Of a stretch of 64,000 nucleotides of DNA, positions 1 through 8,876 are shown piece after piece. Location: assembly GCA_019449635.1 (NCBI GenBank), contig JAGRPI010000012.1:1-64000 (forward strand), given 5' to 3'. The number at the start of each line of letters is the position of its first letter. The first letter of the stretch is position 1. The notes beneath the pieces were generated by a model, which had not been told where the DNA came from, ran no database searches, and worked only from the letters and a program-made list of their open reading frames with translations. A program made the translations under genes and the position numbers. The DNA is from Candidatus Ferrigenium bremense. Its GTDB lineage: Bacteria > Pseudomonadota > Gammaproteobacteria > Burkholderiales > Gallionellaceae.

Positions 1-1
1 A

Positions 2-514
2 GCAAAGAAACCGGCAGCTAAAAAGGCAGTAGCCAAAAAGCCAGCCGCTAAAAAGGTTGCAGCAAAGAAACCGGCAGCTAAAAAGGCAGTAGCCAAAAAG
101 CCAGTAGCCAAGAAGGCGGTAGCCAAGAAGGCGGTAGCCAAGAAGCCGGCCGCTAAAAAGGCAGTAGCCAAGAAGCCGGCCGCTAAAAAGGCAGTAGCCA
201 AGAAGCCGGCCGCTAAAAAGGCAGTAGCCAAGAAGCCGGCCGCTAAAAAGGTTGCAGCTAAACCGGCAGCCAAAAAGGTTGCAGCTAAACCGGCAGCCAA
301 AAAGGTTGCAGCTAAACCGGCAGCCAAAAAGGTTGCAGCTAAACCGGTAGCCAAAAAGGTTGCAGCTAAACCGGCAGCCAAAAAGGTTGCAGCTAAACCG
401 GCAGCTCCTGTAGCAGCAGCCAAGCCAGCAGCACCGGCTCCTTCTGCACCAGCACCTGTGCGTCCGGCTGCAACATGGCCTTTTCCTACACCGGGGATCG
501 GTAAGCCGAACTAA
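2..514 (+). CDS. Histone H1-like Lys/Ala repeat protein, 5'-partial
   Basis: The first base after the window edge is already in frame, and about 170 codons run to a TAA; the start lies outside, so the ORF track missed it. The protein is almost entirely [10 protein letters not shown]- and VAAKPAAKK-type repeats, followed by an Ala/Pro tail and a hydrophobic end ([13 protein letters not shown]). Such Lys/Ala/Pro proteins (histone H1-like, AlgP/Hc1-like) bind DNA non-specifically through their charged tail and compact the nucleoid. At DNA level there are near-perfect tandem units of 30 bp (about 130-250) and 27 bp (about 250-410), so copy number may vary between strains. The family name rests on composition only. 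Confidence 0.75.
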   Translation, partial: AKKPAAKKAVAKKPAAKKVAAKKPAAKKAVAKKPVAKKAVAKKAVAKKPAAKKAVAKKPAAKKAVAKKPAAKKAVAKKPAAKKVAAKPAAKKVAAKPAAKKVAAKPAAKKVAAKPVAKKVAAKPAAKKVAAKPAAPVAAAKPAAPAPSAPAPVRPAATWPFPTPGIGKPN

Positions 515-526
515 GTCGGGGTGTGC

Positions 527-548
527 TGTTGTGGCAGCCGCCACGACA
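527..548 (+). terminator. Possible terminator hairpin after H1-like gene
   Basis: TGTTGTGGC and GCCACGACA form a 9-bp stem (one G-T pair) with an AGCC loop, 12 bases after the stop codon. There is no U tract, so an intrinsic terminator is only possible. Confidence 0.3.
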
Positions 549-585
549 CGGTGAGCGAGCCTTCTGGTGTGGGAGGTGCGTGTTC
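541..585 (+). repeat. Repeat family R8, intergenic copy
   Basis: CACGACACGGTGAG, then CGAGCCTTC, GGTG and GGGAG follow the same order and nearly the same spacing as at 23707-23745, where the sequence is translated inside a histidine kinase gene. Alignment by eye gives about three quarters identity over 40 bases. Confidence 0.45.
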
Positions 586-933
586 GGCTGCCCCCTGATG
601 CTTCGGCAGTAGGGGTTTTCCCTGGAGCGCTTGGTTCCGGGCGCGCTAATTGGCGCGTACGCCTTTTTATTTCGCTGGCGCGATGTTGGCGTTTTTTGTA
701 GTCGTTGCAGGCTGGATGGTTTGCGGCTGTTTTTGTGCGCCCTGAATCATGTGTTGGGCATGGCGGGAAAATTGTGCGCTCTGAATCGCTCTGTTTGCCT
801 TGTATTCCTGCGGGCAGCATATGCGATATCTCGGATCGCATAGTTTTGCTGTTTGGCAACAAGCTCCAATCAAGCCGGCATTTTCATGCCAGTCCTTTTA
901 GACCGGCCGTTTCATTTCAGCGAGCGCAACAGT

Positions 934-2025
934 TTAGACGTTGAACAGGAAATTCATTATGTCGCCGTCCTGCACGACATAATCCTTACCTTCGACGCGC
1001 ATCTTGCCTTTTTCCTTCGCACCCGCCTCACCACCGCAGGCAATGAAATCAGCATAAGAAATGGTCTGCGCGCGAATGAATCCCTTCTCGAAGTCCGTGT
1101 GGATCACGCCTGCCGCCTGCGGCGCAGTGTCACCCTTGTGGATGGTCCAGGCGCGCACCTCCTTCACGCCGGCAGTGAAATAGGTTTGCAGACCGAGCAG
1201 GTCGTAGCCGGTGCGGATCAGGCGGTTCAAACCGGGTTCATCCAGGCCAAGGTCGGCGAGAAATTCCTTCTTGTCGGCGTCGTCGAGGTCGGCCAACTCT
1301 GCTTCGATTTTGGCGCATAGAGCGACGACAGGTGCCCCTTCTTCCGCCGCATGTTCGCGCAGGCGGTCAAGATGAGGATTGTTCTCGAAGCCATCTTCCA
1401 GCACATTGCCGACATACATTGCGGGTTTGATCGTGAGCAGGCACAGCGGCTTGATGAGATGCTTCTCTTCATCGTTCAAATCAAAGGTGCGCGCGGGCTT
1501 GCCTTCATTCAGATGCGGCAGCAGCTTTTCCAGCACGGCAACCAGCTTCTGCGCATCCTTGTCACCGGACTTGGCCTTCTTGCCGTCGCGCTGGATCGTG
1601 CGCTCCACCACGGCAAGGTCAGCCAGCGCCAGTTCGGTGAGGATGACTTCGATGTCGGATATGGGATCGACGCGTCCGGCCACATGCACCACGTTGGGAT
1701 CATCGAAACAACGCACCACGTTGACGATAGCATCGGTCTCGCGGATGTTGGCAAGAAACTGGTTGCCGAGGCCTTCGCCTTTGGATGCGCCAGCGACCAA
1801 TCCGGCAATATCAACGAACTCGACGATGGCAGGCTGCATGCGTTGTGGCTTGACGATCTTCGCGAGCTCGGCCATGCGTGCATCCGGCACCTCAACGATG
1901 CCGACGTTCGGCTCGATGGTGCAGAACGGATAGTTCTCCGCAGCGATGCCGGCCTTGGTCAGCGCATTGAACAAAGTGGATTTGCCGACATTGGGCAGAC
2001 CGACGATTCCGCATTTCAAACTCAT
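934..2025 (-). CDS. ychF: Redox-regulated ATPase YchF (Obg family)
   Basis: 363 aa, the same length as E. coli YchF. The P-loop is [15 protein letters not shown] near residue 8. The switch region reads [14 protein letters not shown] and the G3 motif begins [14 protein letters not shown]. Where most family members have NKxD, YchF has an NxxE-type site; here VGNVLED fits, in line with ATP preference. The C-terminal TGS domain starts around [14 protein letters not shown]. YchF is a soluble, ribosome-associated ATPase linked to stress and redox control of translation. It is the last gene of the minus-strand run pth-ychF, separated from pth by an R1 palindromic repeat. Confidence 0.97.
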   Translation of the reverse strand: MSLKCGIVGLPNVGKSTLFNALTKAGIAAENYPFCTIEPNVGIVEVPDARMAELAKIVKPQRMQPAIVEFVDIAGLVAGASKGEGLGNQFLANIRETDAIVNVVRCFDDPNVVHVAGRVDPISDIEVILTELALADLAVVERTIQRDGKKAKSGDKDAQKLVAVLEKLLPHLNEGKPARTFDLNDEEKHLIKPLCLLTIKPAMYVGNVLEDGFENNPHLDRLREHAAEEGAPVVALCAKIEAELADLDDADKKEFLADLGLDEPGLNRLIRTGYDLLGLQTYFTAGVKEVRAWTIHKGDTAPQAAGVIHTDFEKGFIRAQTISYADFIACGGEAGAKEKGKMRVEGKDYVVQDGDIMNFLFNV

Positions 2026-2048
2026 GGTTGTTCCCTTTTAAAAACTGC

Positions 2049-2134
2049 AACCCAAAACCCCCTCCAACTCCCCCTAGTCGGGGGAGAGACTGCTCCTCCA
2101 CTGACTAGGGGAGGCCGGGAGGGGTTCGGGTTTA
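2049..2134. repeat. R1 palindromic repeat between ychF and pth
   Basis: The outer arms AACCCaaaACCCCcTCC and GGGAGGGGTtcGGGTT flank inner arms of the type CTCCCCCTAGTC and GACTAGGGGAG. The same architecture recurs at 11173, 36843, 41730, 43562 and 44173. The right edge GGGTTTA contains, on the minus strand, the TAA stop of pth. Confidence 0.75.
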
Positions 2135-2707
2135 TGCACTATGCAGCTTCAACATCGCTGCTTCGGTTTTTCCTTCGATGACCAGATGTGCGACATGTAG
2201 CGCGCGCTGCATGGCCTCATCGATCAACTCTCGTTCTTCGCGTCGCGGGTCGTGCAACACGTGGCCGGCTACGTCGGTGCGCTCGCCGGGATGGCCGATA
2301 CCAAGGCGCAGCCGCCAGAAATCTTTTGTGCCGAGGTGCGCGATGATGTCCTTCAGGCCATTATGCCCGCCGTGTCCGCCGCCCAGCTTCAGGCGCGCCA
2401 CACCCGGCGGGAGATCCAGTTCGTCATGCACCACCAGGATTTCCGCCGGGGCGATCTTGTAGAACTGCGCCAGCGCGCCGACCGCACGACCGCTCACATT
2501 CATAAACGTCTGCGGCTTGAGCAGCAGCATCTCATGATCGTGAAACTGGCCTCGCGCCATCAGACCGTGAAACCTGGCTTCGCTCTTGAAGCCCAGATTC
2601 TGCAGGCGTGCAAGCTCATCCACCCACCAATAACCGGCGTTATGCCGGGTGGTTTCATATTCGCGCCCGGGATTGCCCAGGCCGACGATCAGTCGTATCG
2701 ATGACAT
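2132..2707 (-). CDS. pth: Peptidyl-tRNA hydrolase
   Basis: 191 aa, normal length. It hydrolyses the ester bond of peptidyl-tRNAs dropped from ribosomes, recycling tRNA. Family signatures are all present: [18 protein letters not shown] (substrate Asn and catalytic His), [11 protein letters not shown] (Asp) and [12 protein letters not shown] (Asn). It lies directly downstream of rplY in a translation-related minus-strand operon. The stop codon sits in the edge of the adjoining R1 repeat, so the last residues may have been shaped by that insertion. Confidence 0.97.
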   Translation of the reverse strand: MSSIRLIVGLGNPGREYETTRHNAGYWWVDELARLQNLGFKSEARFHGLMARGQFHDHEMLLLKPQTFMNVSGRAVGALAQFYKIAPAEILVVHDELDLPPGVARLKLGGGHGGHNGLKDIIAHLGTKDFWRLRLGIGHPGERTDVAGHVLHDPRREERELIDEAMQRALHVAHLVIEGKTEAAMLKLHSA

Positions 2708-2773
2708 AATGAAAACGAAAAACCCGCCATGCCGTGATCAGCAATGGCGGGTTGCATAACGATGTGCCTTGGC

Positions 2774-3442
2774 TTACTTCTTGGTTTCTTTGGCTGCCGG
2801 AGCAGCGGCTTTACCAGCCGGTGCGGCCGCTGGAGCGGGCGCTGCTTCGACAGCCGCTTCCGCTTCAACCGCGCCGCGCGGCACTTGTACGGTTGCCACC
2901 ACCGCTTCTGCGGTATGTGTGCCGTGTGCGGCAGTTTCCACGCCCTTGGGCAGCTTCAAGTCGGCTACGTGCACGGAATGTCCCAGTTCCAGCTTGCCCA
3001 GATCGACTTCGATGAAGGCGGGCAGATCCTTGGGCAGGCAGATGATATCCAGTTCATTTATCACATGGCTGATCTTGCCGCCGCCGGTTTTCACGCCCGG
3101 CGCGATTTCTGCATTCAGGAAGTGCAACGGCACCTTGATGTGCATCTTTTTCTTGGCATCCACGCGCTGGAAGTCGATGTGCTGCACTTGCTGGCGGAAC
3201 GGGTGCATCACGAAATCGCGCAACAGCACGGATTCCTTATTGCCTTCCAGGTTCAGCGTCAGCACGGAAGCATGGAATGCCTCCGAGCGCAGCTTGTGAT
3301 ACAGGTCATTGTGATCCAGTTCGATCATTACGACGTCGCCGGAGCCATAGACAATTCCTGGCACGCGGCCGGAATTACGCAGACGGCGGCTCGCACCCGT
3401 ACCTTGCGCTTTGCGGGTTGTTACATTGATTTCGATAGGCAT
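2774..3442 (-). CDS. rplY: 50S ribosomal protein L25 (Ctc form)
   Basis: 222 aa from the ATG at 3442, giving [22 protein letters not shown]; a GGAGA Shine-Dalgarno lies just upstream, whereas the track start 19 codons earlier has none. This is the long L25/general stress (Ctc) form: an N-terminal 5S-rRNA-binding domain (residues 1-95), a C-terminal TL5-like domain, and an Ala/Pro-rich tail ending [10 protein letters not shown]. It binds 5S rRNA in the large subunit. The order prs-rplY-pth-ychF is conserved in Betaproteobacteria. Confidence 0.95.
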   Translation of the reverse strand: MPIEINVTTRKAQGTGASRRLRNSGRVPGIVYGSGDVVMIELDHNDLYHKLRSEAFHASVLTLNLEGNKESVLLRDFVMHPFRQQVQHIDFQRVDAKKKMHIKVPLHFLNAEIAPGVKTGGGKISHVINELDIICLPKDLPAFIEVDLGKLELGHSVHVADLKLPKGVETAAHGTHTAEAVVATVQVPRGAVEAEAAVEAAPAPAAAPAGKAAAPAAKETKK

Positions 3443-3538
3443 TTCACTTCTCCAAAAAACAGGCTTGCCCGCGACCAGGCAAACCCCACTTTGCAGCAAC
3501 CCCCATGGCTGCCGCTTATTTTATTCGGTGAACCCGTG

Positions 3539-4495
3539 CTATTCAGTGAACAGCGAGCTCACCGATTCTTCGTTGTTGATGCGGCGTATCGTTTCCGCCA
3601 GCAATTCTGCCGTGCTCAGCTGGCGTATGCGCTTGCAGTTGCGCGCCGCTTCGTTCAGCGGGATGGTGTCGGTGACGACCAATTCATCCAGCGCGGAATT
3701 TTCGATGCGCTCTATTGCCGGGCCGGACAGCACCGGGTGGGTACAGTAGGCCAGCACGCGTGCCGCGCCTTTTTCCTTCAGTGCATTAGCGGCTTCGCAC
3801 AATGTGTTGGCGGTATCCACCATGTCGTCCATGATCAGGCAGGTGCGCCCCACCACGTCGCCGATGATGTTCATCACCTTCGCCACATTCGGCTTGGGAC
3901 GGCGCTTGTCGATGATCGCCAGATCCGCTTCCAGTTCCTTGGCCAGCGCGCGGGCACGTACCACGCCGCCCACGTCCGGCGACACCACGATCAGGTTCGG
4001 GTAATTGTTCTTCCACACGTCGGACAGCAGGATCGGGCTGGCGTAGATGTTGTCCACCGGAATATCGAAAAAGCCCTGTATCTGGTCGGAGTGCAAGTCC
4101 ATGGTGAGCAGCCGGTCCACCCCGGCGCCGGTGAGCATGTCGGCCACCACCTTGGCGGTGATCGCGACGCGCGCCGAGCGCGGGCGGCGATCCTGGCGCG
4201 CGTAGCCGAAATACGGCATCGCGGCGGTGATCCGTCCGGCAGAGGCGCGCTTCAGCGCATCCACCATTACCATCACTTCCATCAGGCTGTCGTTGGTCGG
4301 CGCACAAGTGGATTGCAATACGAACACGTCCTTGCCGCGCACGTTCTCGAGGAGCTCCACCATCACCTCGCCGTCGGAAAAACGACCTACCGTGGCACGG
4401 CCGAGATGGATGTGCAGGTGCTGCGCGACTGCTGCGGCAAGCTTCGGATTGGCATTGCCGGTGAATACCATCAGGCGGTCGTAGGACACGTGCAA
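3539..4495 (-). CDS. prs: Ribose-phosphate pyrophosphokinase
   Basis: 318 aa. It makes PRPP from ribose 5-phosphate and ATP for purine, pyrimidine, His, Trp and NAD synthesis. Visible signatures are [13 protein letters not shown] at the N-terminus, the flexible-loop region [21 protein letters not shown], the metal-binding [11 protein letters not shown] and the PRPP loop [13 protein letters not shown]. The start is [11 protein letters not shown], slightly longer than the usual MSYD. It lies 43 bases downstream of tRNA-Gln and may be co-transcribed with it. Confidence 0.97.
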   Translation of the reverse strand: MHVSYDRLMVFTGNANPKLAAAVAQHLHIHLGRATVGRFSDGEVMVELLENVRGKDVFVLQSTCAPTNDSLMEVMVMVDALKRASAGRITAAMPYFGYARQDRRPRSARVAITAKVVADMLTGAGVDRLLTMDLHSDQIQGFFDIPVDNIYASPILLSDVWKNNYPNLIVVSPDVGGVVRARALAKELEADLAIIDKRRPKPNVAKVMNIIGDVVGRTCLIMDDMVDTANTLCEAANALKEKGAARVLAYCTHPVLSGPAIERIENSALDELVVTDTIPLNEAARNCKRIRQLSTAELLAETIRRINNEESVSSLFTE

Positions 4496-4538
4496 CCCCT
4501 TAAAGAATCAAAAACAACAGGACAAACACTCTGAGATA

Positions 4539-4613
4539 TGGCTGGGGAGGTAGGGATCGAACCTACGAATGCCGGAATCAAAATCCGGTGCCTTACCACT
4601 TGGCGACTCCCCA
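4539..4613 (-). tRNA. tRNA-Gln (anticodon TTG)
   Basis: On the minus strand the acceptor arm TGGGGAG pairs with CTCCCCA, followed by discriminator G and an encoded CCA (4539-4541). The anticodon stem CCGGA/TCCGG encloses the loop TTTTGAT, which gives anticodon TTG. The T arm reads GTAGGTTCGAATCCTAC. It fills the gap between ispE, whose stop is 5 bases away, and prs, an arrangement common in beta- and gammaproteobacteria. Confidence 0.97.
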
Positions 4614-4618
4614 ATAAC

Positions 4619-5491
4619 TTAATCGAGCACCCAATCATGCAACGGATGCCTTGCTAAACCTTGCGCCACCACGCCGCGCATATCGTGCGGCAACTGCCGC
4701 ATTACCGCTTCGGCCTGGTCGCGACTGCCGAATTCGGCAAACACGCAGGCACCCGACCCGGTCATCATCGCGTTACCTGAATTATCCAGCCAGGCTAAAT
4801 AACGCGCTACTTCAGGGTAAAGCTCGCACACCACGGATTGCAGATCGTTGCGCAGTTGCCGTTTTTCGCCGGCGGCACACTCCAGTTGCCGCTCCGAAAG
4901 GGCGCGCATTGTGATGGAAACCGTATTCCGTGTCAATTCCGGATGCGCAAAAATCTCTGCGGTCGGCACCTGCACCGGAGGGAACAGCACCACATACCAC
5001 GCCTCCGGCAATGGGTAGGCCTGCAACTCTTCGCCCACGCCCTCGGCAAAGGCGTTCTTGCCGAACACGAACACCGGCACATCCGCGCCCAGGCGCAGGC
5101 CGAGCCGCATCAGGTGCGCGCGCGGCAAACCCAGCGACCAGAGGCGATTCAGCGCGATCAGCGTGGTTGCCGCATCCGAACTGCCGCCGCCCAGGCCGCC
5201 GCCCATCGGGATATGTTTTTCAAGCGAGATGTCCACGCCCAACGTGCATCCGGTCTCGCCTTGCAACAGCCGTGCCGCGCGCACGCACAAGTCCTGCTCC
5301 TCGGCCACGCCCTCGATGGTATTGGTACGCCGCACCGCGCCATCCTTGCGCAGGGTGAAATGCAGCGTGTCATGCAGATCGATGAAGCGGAACAGGGTTT
5401 GCAACTGATGATAATTGTCCGGCCTGCGCCCGACGACGTGCAGGAACAGGTTAAGCTTGGCCGGCGCGGGGCAGGTGATCGTTCGCGTCAT
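4619..5491 (-). CDS. ispE: 4-(cytidine 5'-diphospho)-2-C-methyl-D-erythritol kinase
   Basis: 290 aa. It phosphorylates CDP-methylerythritol in the MEP isoprenoid pathway. It is a GHMP kinase: the N-terminus is CPAPAKLNLFLHVVGRRPDNYH and the glycine-rich ATP loop is PMGGGLGGGSSDAATTL near residue 93. The C-terminal GHMP motif is MMTGSGACVFAEF. The order lolB-ispE-tRNA(Gln)-prs is conserved in Betaproteobacteria. A repeat (R6) of about 130 bp separates it from lolB. Confidence 0.96.
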   Translation of the reverse strand: MTRTITCPAPAKLNLFLHVVGRRPDNYHQLQTLFRFIDLHDTLHFTLRKDGAVRRTNTIEGVAEEQDLCVRAARLLQGETGCTLGVDISLEKHIPMGGGLGGGSSDAATTLIALNRLWSLGLPRAHLMRLGLRLGADVPVFVFGKNAFAEGVGEELQAYPLPEAWYVVLFPPVQVPTAEIFAHPELTRNTVSITMRALSERQLECAAGEKRQLRNDLQSVVCELYPEVARYLAWLDNSGNAMMTGSGACVFAEFGSRDQAEAVMRQLPHDMRGVVAQGLARHPLHDWVLD

Positions 5492-5507
5492 TTTGAGAAA
5501 AACATCT

Positions 5508-5639
5508 CACCACGAAGCGCACGAAGATCACAAGGATTTTTCATGGAGCAGCATGCTCGAAAATATACTCCCAAGATGCCCCTATTCTTAAAGTAACGCA
5601 TGGTTTTTCTTCGCGACCTTCGTGTTCTTCGTGGTTCAA
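5508..5639. repeat. R6 palindromic repeat between lolB and ispE
   Basis: The left end (CACCACGAAGCGCACGAAGA followed by tcacaagg) and the right end (ccttCGTGTTCTTCGTGGTtca) are imperfect inverted copies around about 70 bases of unrelated sequence. This looks like a short non-autonomous dispersed element; no second copy is in this window. Confidence 0.55.
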
Positions 5640-5653
5640 ATGCAAGATTCAGG

Positions 5654-6217
5654 TTATGGCAGTTCCCACTCGTCGATCAGCAACTGCATCTGCAAGCCGT
5701 CGCGGCTCAGTTGCAGGCGCGTCGGCAAGCTGTCCTGCATGGCGGCGGAATGGCGCAGGTAGCGTATCTCCCAGCCATCCTGGCGCAGCACGGCGATCTG
5801 GCCATTGCCGTTGCGCTCGATTTGCGCCGGGCTTCCCGTTTCCGCCAAACCCAGCACCCAATGGTGCAGGCCGCGCAACGGCAGATACCAGCCGAGCACC
5901 TGTTGCATCAGGGTTTCCGCATCGCCGGCCTGGTAATGCTTGTCGCCGTCGTCCAGCGTCGCATTCTGCGCGTCGCGATAGACGCGCGCGGCGGTCTGCC
6001 CGAGCGGCGCAAGCAGCAGGATATCGTCGGATTGCGCCGTATGCGTCCAGCGCAATCCGGCGGAGTGGCGCGTGCCGTTGTAATTGACCGCAATGCGCCC
6101 GTTCAGCGCAAACGCTGCGGATTCCGGTTGTGCGGGACGCACGGCCGGCGCGGGTGCGGACGGCAACAACGCGCAGCCGCTCAACATGCCTGCCAGCAAT
6201 ATGCCCATCCACCGCAT
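5654..6217 (-). CDS. lolB: Outer-membrane lipoprotein receptor LolB
   Basis: 187 aa from the ATG at 6217, giving MRWMGILLAGMLSGC, a signal peptide with lipobox LSGC; the track ORF starts 36 codons earlier in unrelated sequence. LolB accepts lipoproteins from periplasmic LolA and inserts them into the outer membrane. FALNGRIAVNYNGTRHSAGLRW matches the start of the LolB beta-barrel fold. The start overlaps the TGA of the upstream TPR lipoprotein gene (TGATG), which implies translational coupling. Confidence 0.9.
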   Translation of the reverse strand: MRWMGILLAGMLSGCALLPSAPAPAVRPAQPESAAFALNGRIAVNYNGTRHSAGLRWTHTAQSDDILLLAPLGQTAARVYRDAQNATLDDGDKHYQAGDAETLMQQVLGWYLPLRGLHHWVLGLAETGSPAQIERNGNGQIAVLRQDGWEIRYLRHSAAMQDSLPTRLQLSRDGLQMQLLIDEWELP

Positions 6218-7929
6218 CAGGGAATGAATTTCTTGATGACGGTCTGCAACGGAGTGCTGCCGGGATTGGCCTTGAGGCTGTCCTGCCAGACCTTCCGGGC
6301 CTCCTCCTTGTCGCCATGCACCCACAAGACTTCGCCAAGATGCGCCGCGACTTCAGGGTCGGGGTTGCCGGCAAAGGCGCGCCGCAGCAGCTTCAGGCTC
6401 TCGTCCAGCCTGCCGCTGCGGTAGTAGCCCCAGCCCACGCTGTCCATGATGGCGGCATCGTCGGGGGCGAGCTGCAAGGCTTTTTCCACCAGTTCAACCG
6501 CTTCCGCAAGCCGCTCGTTGCGTTCCAGCAGGCTGTAGCCCAGTGCGTTGTAAGCGTGCGCGTGGTCGGGCTTGATCTGGATCAGCTTGCGGATCAATTG
6601 CTCGAACACATCCGGTTTGCCGATCTTGTCGGCCAGCATCGCGGTTTCGTAAAGCAGGTCGGGATGGTTGGGCAGTTTCGCCAAGCCCTGCTGCAGCACC
6701 TGGTAGGCCTCCTCCAGCCGCTTCGCCTCGCGCAACAGTTGCGCCTCGATCAGCAACAGTTGTACGCGCTGCTGATTGTTGGCGGCCTGCGTCTGTTGCA
6801 GGTATTCCCTTGCCTCATCCAGTTTGCCGCGCTTGCTCAGCAGATAGGCAACGCGCAGACGTGCCGCGAACTGGTATTCGCCGCCCTTTACTTCGCGATA
6901 ATGCGCTATCGCCTCACCTTCGTTTTCCTTGGCCTCGCCCAGCTGCCCGAGGTAATACTGCACCGTATCCTGGTCTTTTTTGCCTTTTTCGAGCGCCCGC
7001 TGCAGTTGCGCCTCCGCATCCCCCAAATCGTTCATCTGCAGGGAGATCAGTGCGATCGCAAATGCCAGGTCGGGACTGTCCGGATTGTCTTTCGCCAAGC
7101 GCTGGAATTCGGCGCGCGATAGCCGGTATTGCTTCTGCTCCAGCAGCGCGCGGGCATATTGCAAACGGATTTCGCGTGCGTCCGGATATTCGGACAGATA
7201 GCTGCGCAACACCTCCAGAGCCAGTTGCGGGGTATTTTTCTGCAACAACTGGGCCTCCAGCGAGGCTGCCATATCCCATTCCGGGCGCAGGCTGCGCGCC
7301 TGCTGCACTTCGCTTGACGCAAGCGTATGGTCGCCGGCCTGCTGCGCCAGTTGCGCTACCGACCAATGTGCCTCTGCGACCTGCGGATAGGGCTGTGCGA
7401 GATTGCGCATCAGCTTCAATGCGGCGGGCTTGTCGGGATAAGGGGCGATCAGCTGGAATATCTGTATGAAACCGGTGCCGGGATGCGTTTTTTCCGCTGC
7501 CAGCACCTTGGCCAGCTCCGGCTGCGCCTCGTCCAGTTTCCCGCCGCGCACCAATACCGAAGCCAGCATGCGTCCCGCCAGAGGTGAAGCCGGCTCGATT
7601 TCCTGCCATTGCCGGAATGCTTCGATCGACTTGTTCATGTCGCCGGACTCGAATGCCAGTTGCGCGGCGCGCCTTGCCAGGCGCGGATCGCGGGTTTTCC
7701 TGGCGATGTCCGCGCTGCCTTCCACGGCCAATGCCTTGTGCCCGCGCTGGTTGGCGATCTCGGTCAGCAGGAATTCATAGAGCAACTCGTCGCTCAATTC
7801 GACATTAGGCAGCACCAGCGTGGCTTCCGCCTGCGGCTCGGGAGGCGGTGCCGGCTCGGTGCGCTGGGGAGCTTGCGCGCAGGCGGTGAGCAGCAAACTG
7901 CCGGCGATGAGGTAAATGAACGGGTTCAT
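6217..7929 (-). CDS. TPR-repeat lipoprotein upstream of LolB
   Basis: 570 aa from the ATG at 7929 (MNPFIYLIAGSLLLTACAQAPQ), with lipobox LTAC. The rest is almost wholly helical tetratricopeptide repeats, for example ALGYSLLERNERLAEAVELVEKALQLAPDDAAIMDSVGWGYYRSGRLDESL. TPRs are protein-protein scaffolds; the lipid anchor places this one at the envelope. Its stop overlaps the lolB start. The pairing of a large TPR lipoprotein with lolB is common in Betaproteobacteria, but its partner is not established. A role in envelope assembly is inference. Confidence 0.85.
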   Translation of the reverse strand: MNPFIYLIAGSLLLTACAQAPQRTEPAPPPEPQAEATLVLPNVELSDELLYEFLLTEIANQRGHKALAVEGSADIARKTRDPRLARRAAQLAFESGDMNKSIEAFRQWQEIEPASPLAGRMLASVLVRGGKLDEAQPELAKVLAAEKTHPGTGFIQIFQLIAPYPDKPAALKLMRNLAQPYPQVAEAHWSVAQLAQQAGDHTLASSEVQQARSLRPEWDMAASLEAQLLQKNTPQLALEVLRSYLSEYPDAREIRLQYARALLEQKQYRLSRAEFQRLAKDNPDSPDLAFAIALISLQMNDLGDAEAQLQRALEKGKKDQDTVQYYLGQLGEAKENEGEAIAHYREVKGGEYQFAARLRVAYLLSKRGKLDEAREYLQQTQAANNQQRVQLLLIEAQLLREAKRLEEAYQVLQQGLAKLPNHPDLLYETAMLADKIGKPDVFEQLIRKLIQIKPDHAHAYNALGYSLLERNERLAEAVELVEKALQLAPDDAAIMDSVGWGYYRSGRLDESLKLLRRAFAGNPDPEVAAHLGEVLWVHGDKEEARKVWQDSLKANPGSTPLQTVIKKFIP

Positions 7930-8232
7930 AAAATGCAGCGGTTGAGGTGGACGCACATTATACATAGCGGCATGAATCTACTGCGCGACTCCGGGGCGGG
8001 GTCGGGCGGTGTTGGTTCCGGCATAACATGCTGCGCATGTGAGCCTGCACCGCAACTTCGTTGTCGCGCTCTTCACATACTGCTGGCTCCGGGCGCTGTG
8101 CTCCGGCCTCCCCCGCCCCGGAGCCGCTCGTTACGATTCCTGCTGCTATGTATGGCAAAATCCGGCACACGGCATGCTGGCGGCAAAGGCGTTGCTCCCG
8201 AGAATAGAGTGCCCCGGTTTATAGAGGTTCCC
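7930..8232. other. Intergenic region with long inverted repeat
   Basis: No gene is seen in these 303 bases. CTCCGGGGCGGG at about 7988 is the exact inverted complement of CCCGCCCCGGAG at about 8111, flanking some 110 bases of GC-rich sequence. The left end (ctactgcgcg) and right end (cgctcgttacg) resemble the ends of the R9 element between tolQ and tolR, so this may be a diverged copy. Confidence 0.45.
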
Positions 8233-8844
8233 TTATTTCTCCAGCCAGTCCTGCAGGAACGCCCATTGTTCCAGCTCGCGTTCGGCGAGGTAGGGCGGCA
8301 GGTCGAACAGGGATTTTCCTTCGAAGGCGGCATTCACATACACCTGCGTTTCGCGCAGGTAGGCCAGGATCGGCAGGTCGAGGGTGGAGAGGAAATGCTC
8401 CAGCGCCCAGGCGGCCTTGGTGCGCATCTCCATGCGCATGCCGACGATGCCGATGTGGCATTTGTTCTTGCGCACCGTCTTTTCCTCGGCCAGCGCCTGC
8501 AGGAAGTCGCGGCTGGCTTGCAGGTCGAACAACGAAGGGGCGACCGGCACGATGATCTTGTGCGCCAGTTTGACGGCATGGTCAAGGTTCTTGCCATGCA
8601 GGCCGGCGGGCGAGTCGATCACCAGCCAGTCATTAGGCCGGTCATGCGCTTTTTTGGAGTCGAGCGTGCGGATGCGCGGCAGATCGGCGGGGCGCGTGGC
8701 GAGCCACAAGGCCGAGGATTGTTGCCGGTCCAGGTCGAGCATCGCCACCTGCTGCCCGCGGCTGGCCAGATAGCCGGCAATATTGATCGACAGCGTGGTC
8801 TTGCCGCTGCCACCTTTTGGATTTGCAACCAGAATCGTCTTCAT
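8233..8844 (-). CDS. ParA/MinD-family P-loop ATPase
   Basis: 203 aa. The deviant Walker A is VANPKGGSGKTTLSINIAGYLA, with the signature Lys before GG; WLVIDSPAG is the Walker B region. It is shorter than plasmid ParA and lacks an N-terminal DNA-binding domain, so it resembles the orphan ParA-like ATPases that place cellular cargo rather than segregate plasmids. No parB-like gene or parS-like repeat is seen nearby. It is followed on the same strand by the TPR/lolB run and preceded by the HerA-like gene; its cargo cannot be told from sequence. Confidence 0.85.
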   Translation of the reverse strand: MKTILVANPKGGSGKTTLSINIAGYLASRGQQVAMLDLDRQQSSALWLATRPADLPRIRTLDSKKAHDRPNDWLVIDSPAGLHGKNLDHAVKLAHKIIVPVAPSLFDLQASRDFLQALAEEKTVRKNKCHIGIVGMRMEMRTKAAWALEHFLSTLDLPILAYLRETQVYVNAAFEGKSLFDLPPYLAERELEQWAFLQDWLEK

Positions 8845-8876
8845 TTCAGGGCACCTTTCAGTTTTTTCCCGTGAAC

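Larger units (their letters stand above)
515..933. other. Intergenic region without a convincing gene
   Basis: The 70-80 aa ORFs here are Cys/Arg-rich, lack a good ribosome binding site and overlap one another on both strands, so I do not call genes. The left part holds a hairpin just after the H1-like gene and a stretch resembling repeat R8, which recurs inside the histidine kinase gene at about 23704. Nothing is recognised in 600-933, which should hold the transcription end of the minus-strand ychF operon. Confidence 0.5.

Noticed and set aside
2-410. Regularly spaced repeats resembling a CRISPR array
   Set aside because: The repeats are contiguous, without unique spacers, and translate as Lys/Ala/Pro repeats in one open frame.
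631-944. Short ORFs downstream of the H1-like gene
   Set aside because: Overlapping on both strands, Cys/Arg-rich, no start signals.
2744-4534. 596 aa plus-strand ORF
   Set aside because: Antisense to rplY and prs, which have clear family motifs; the composition is His/Arg/Gln-rich as in GC-frame shadows.
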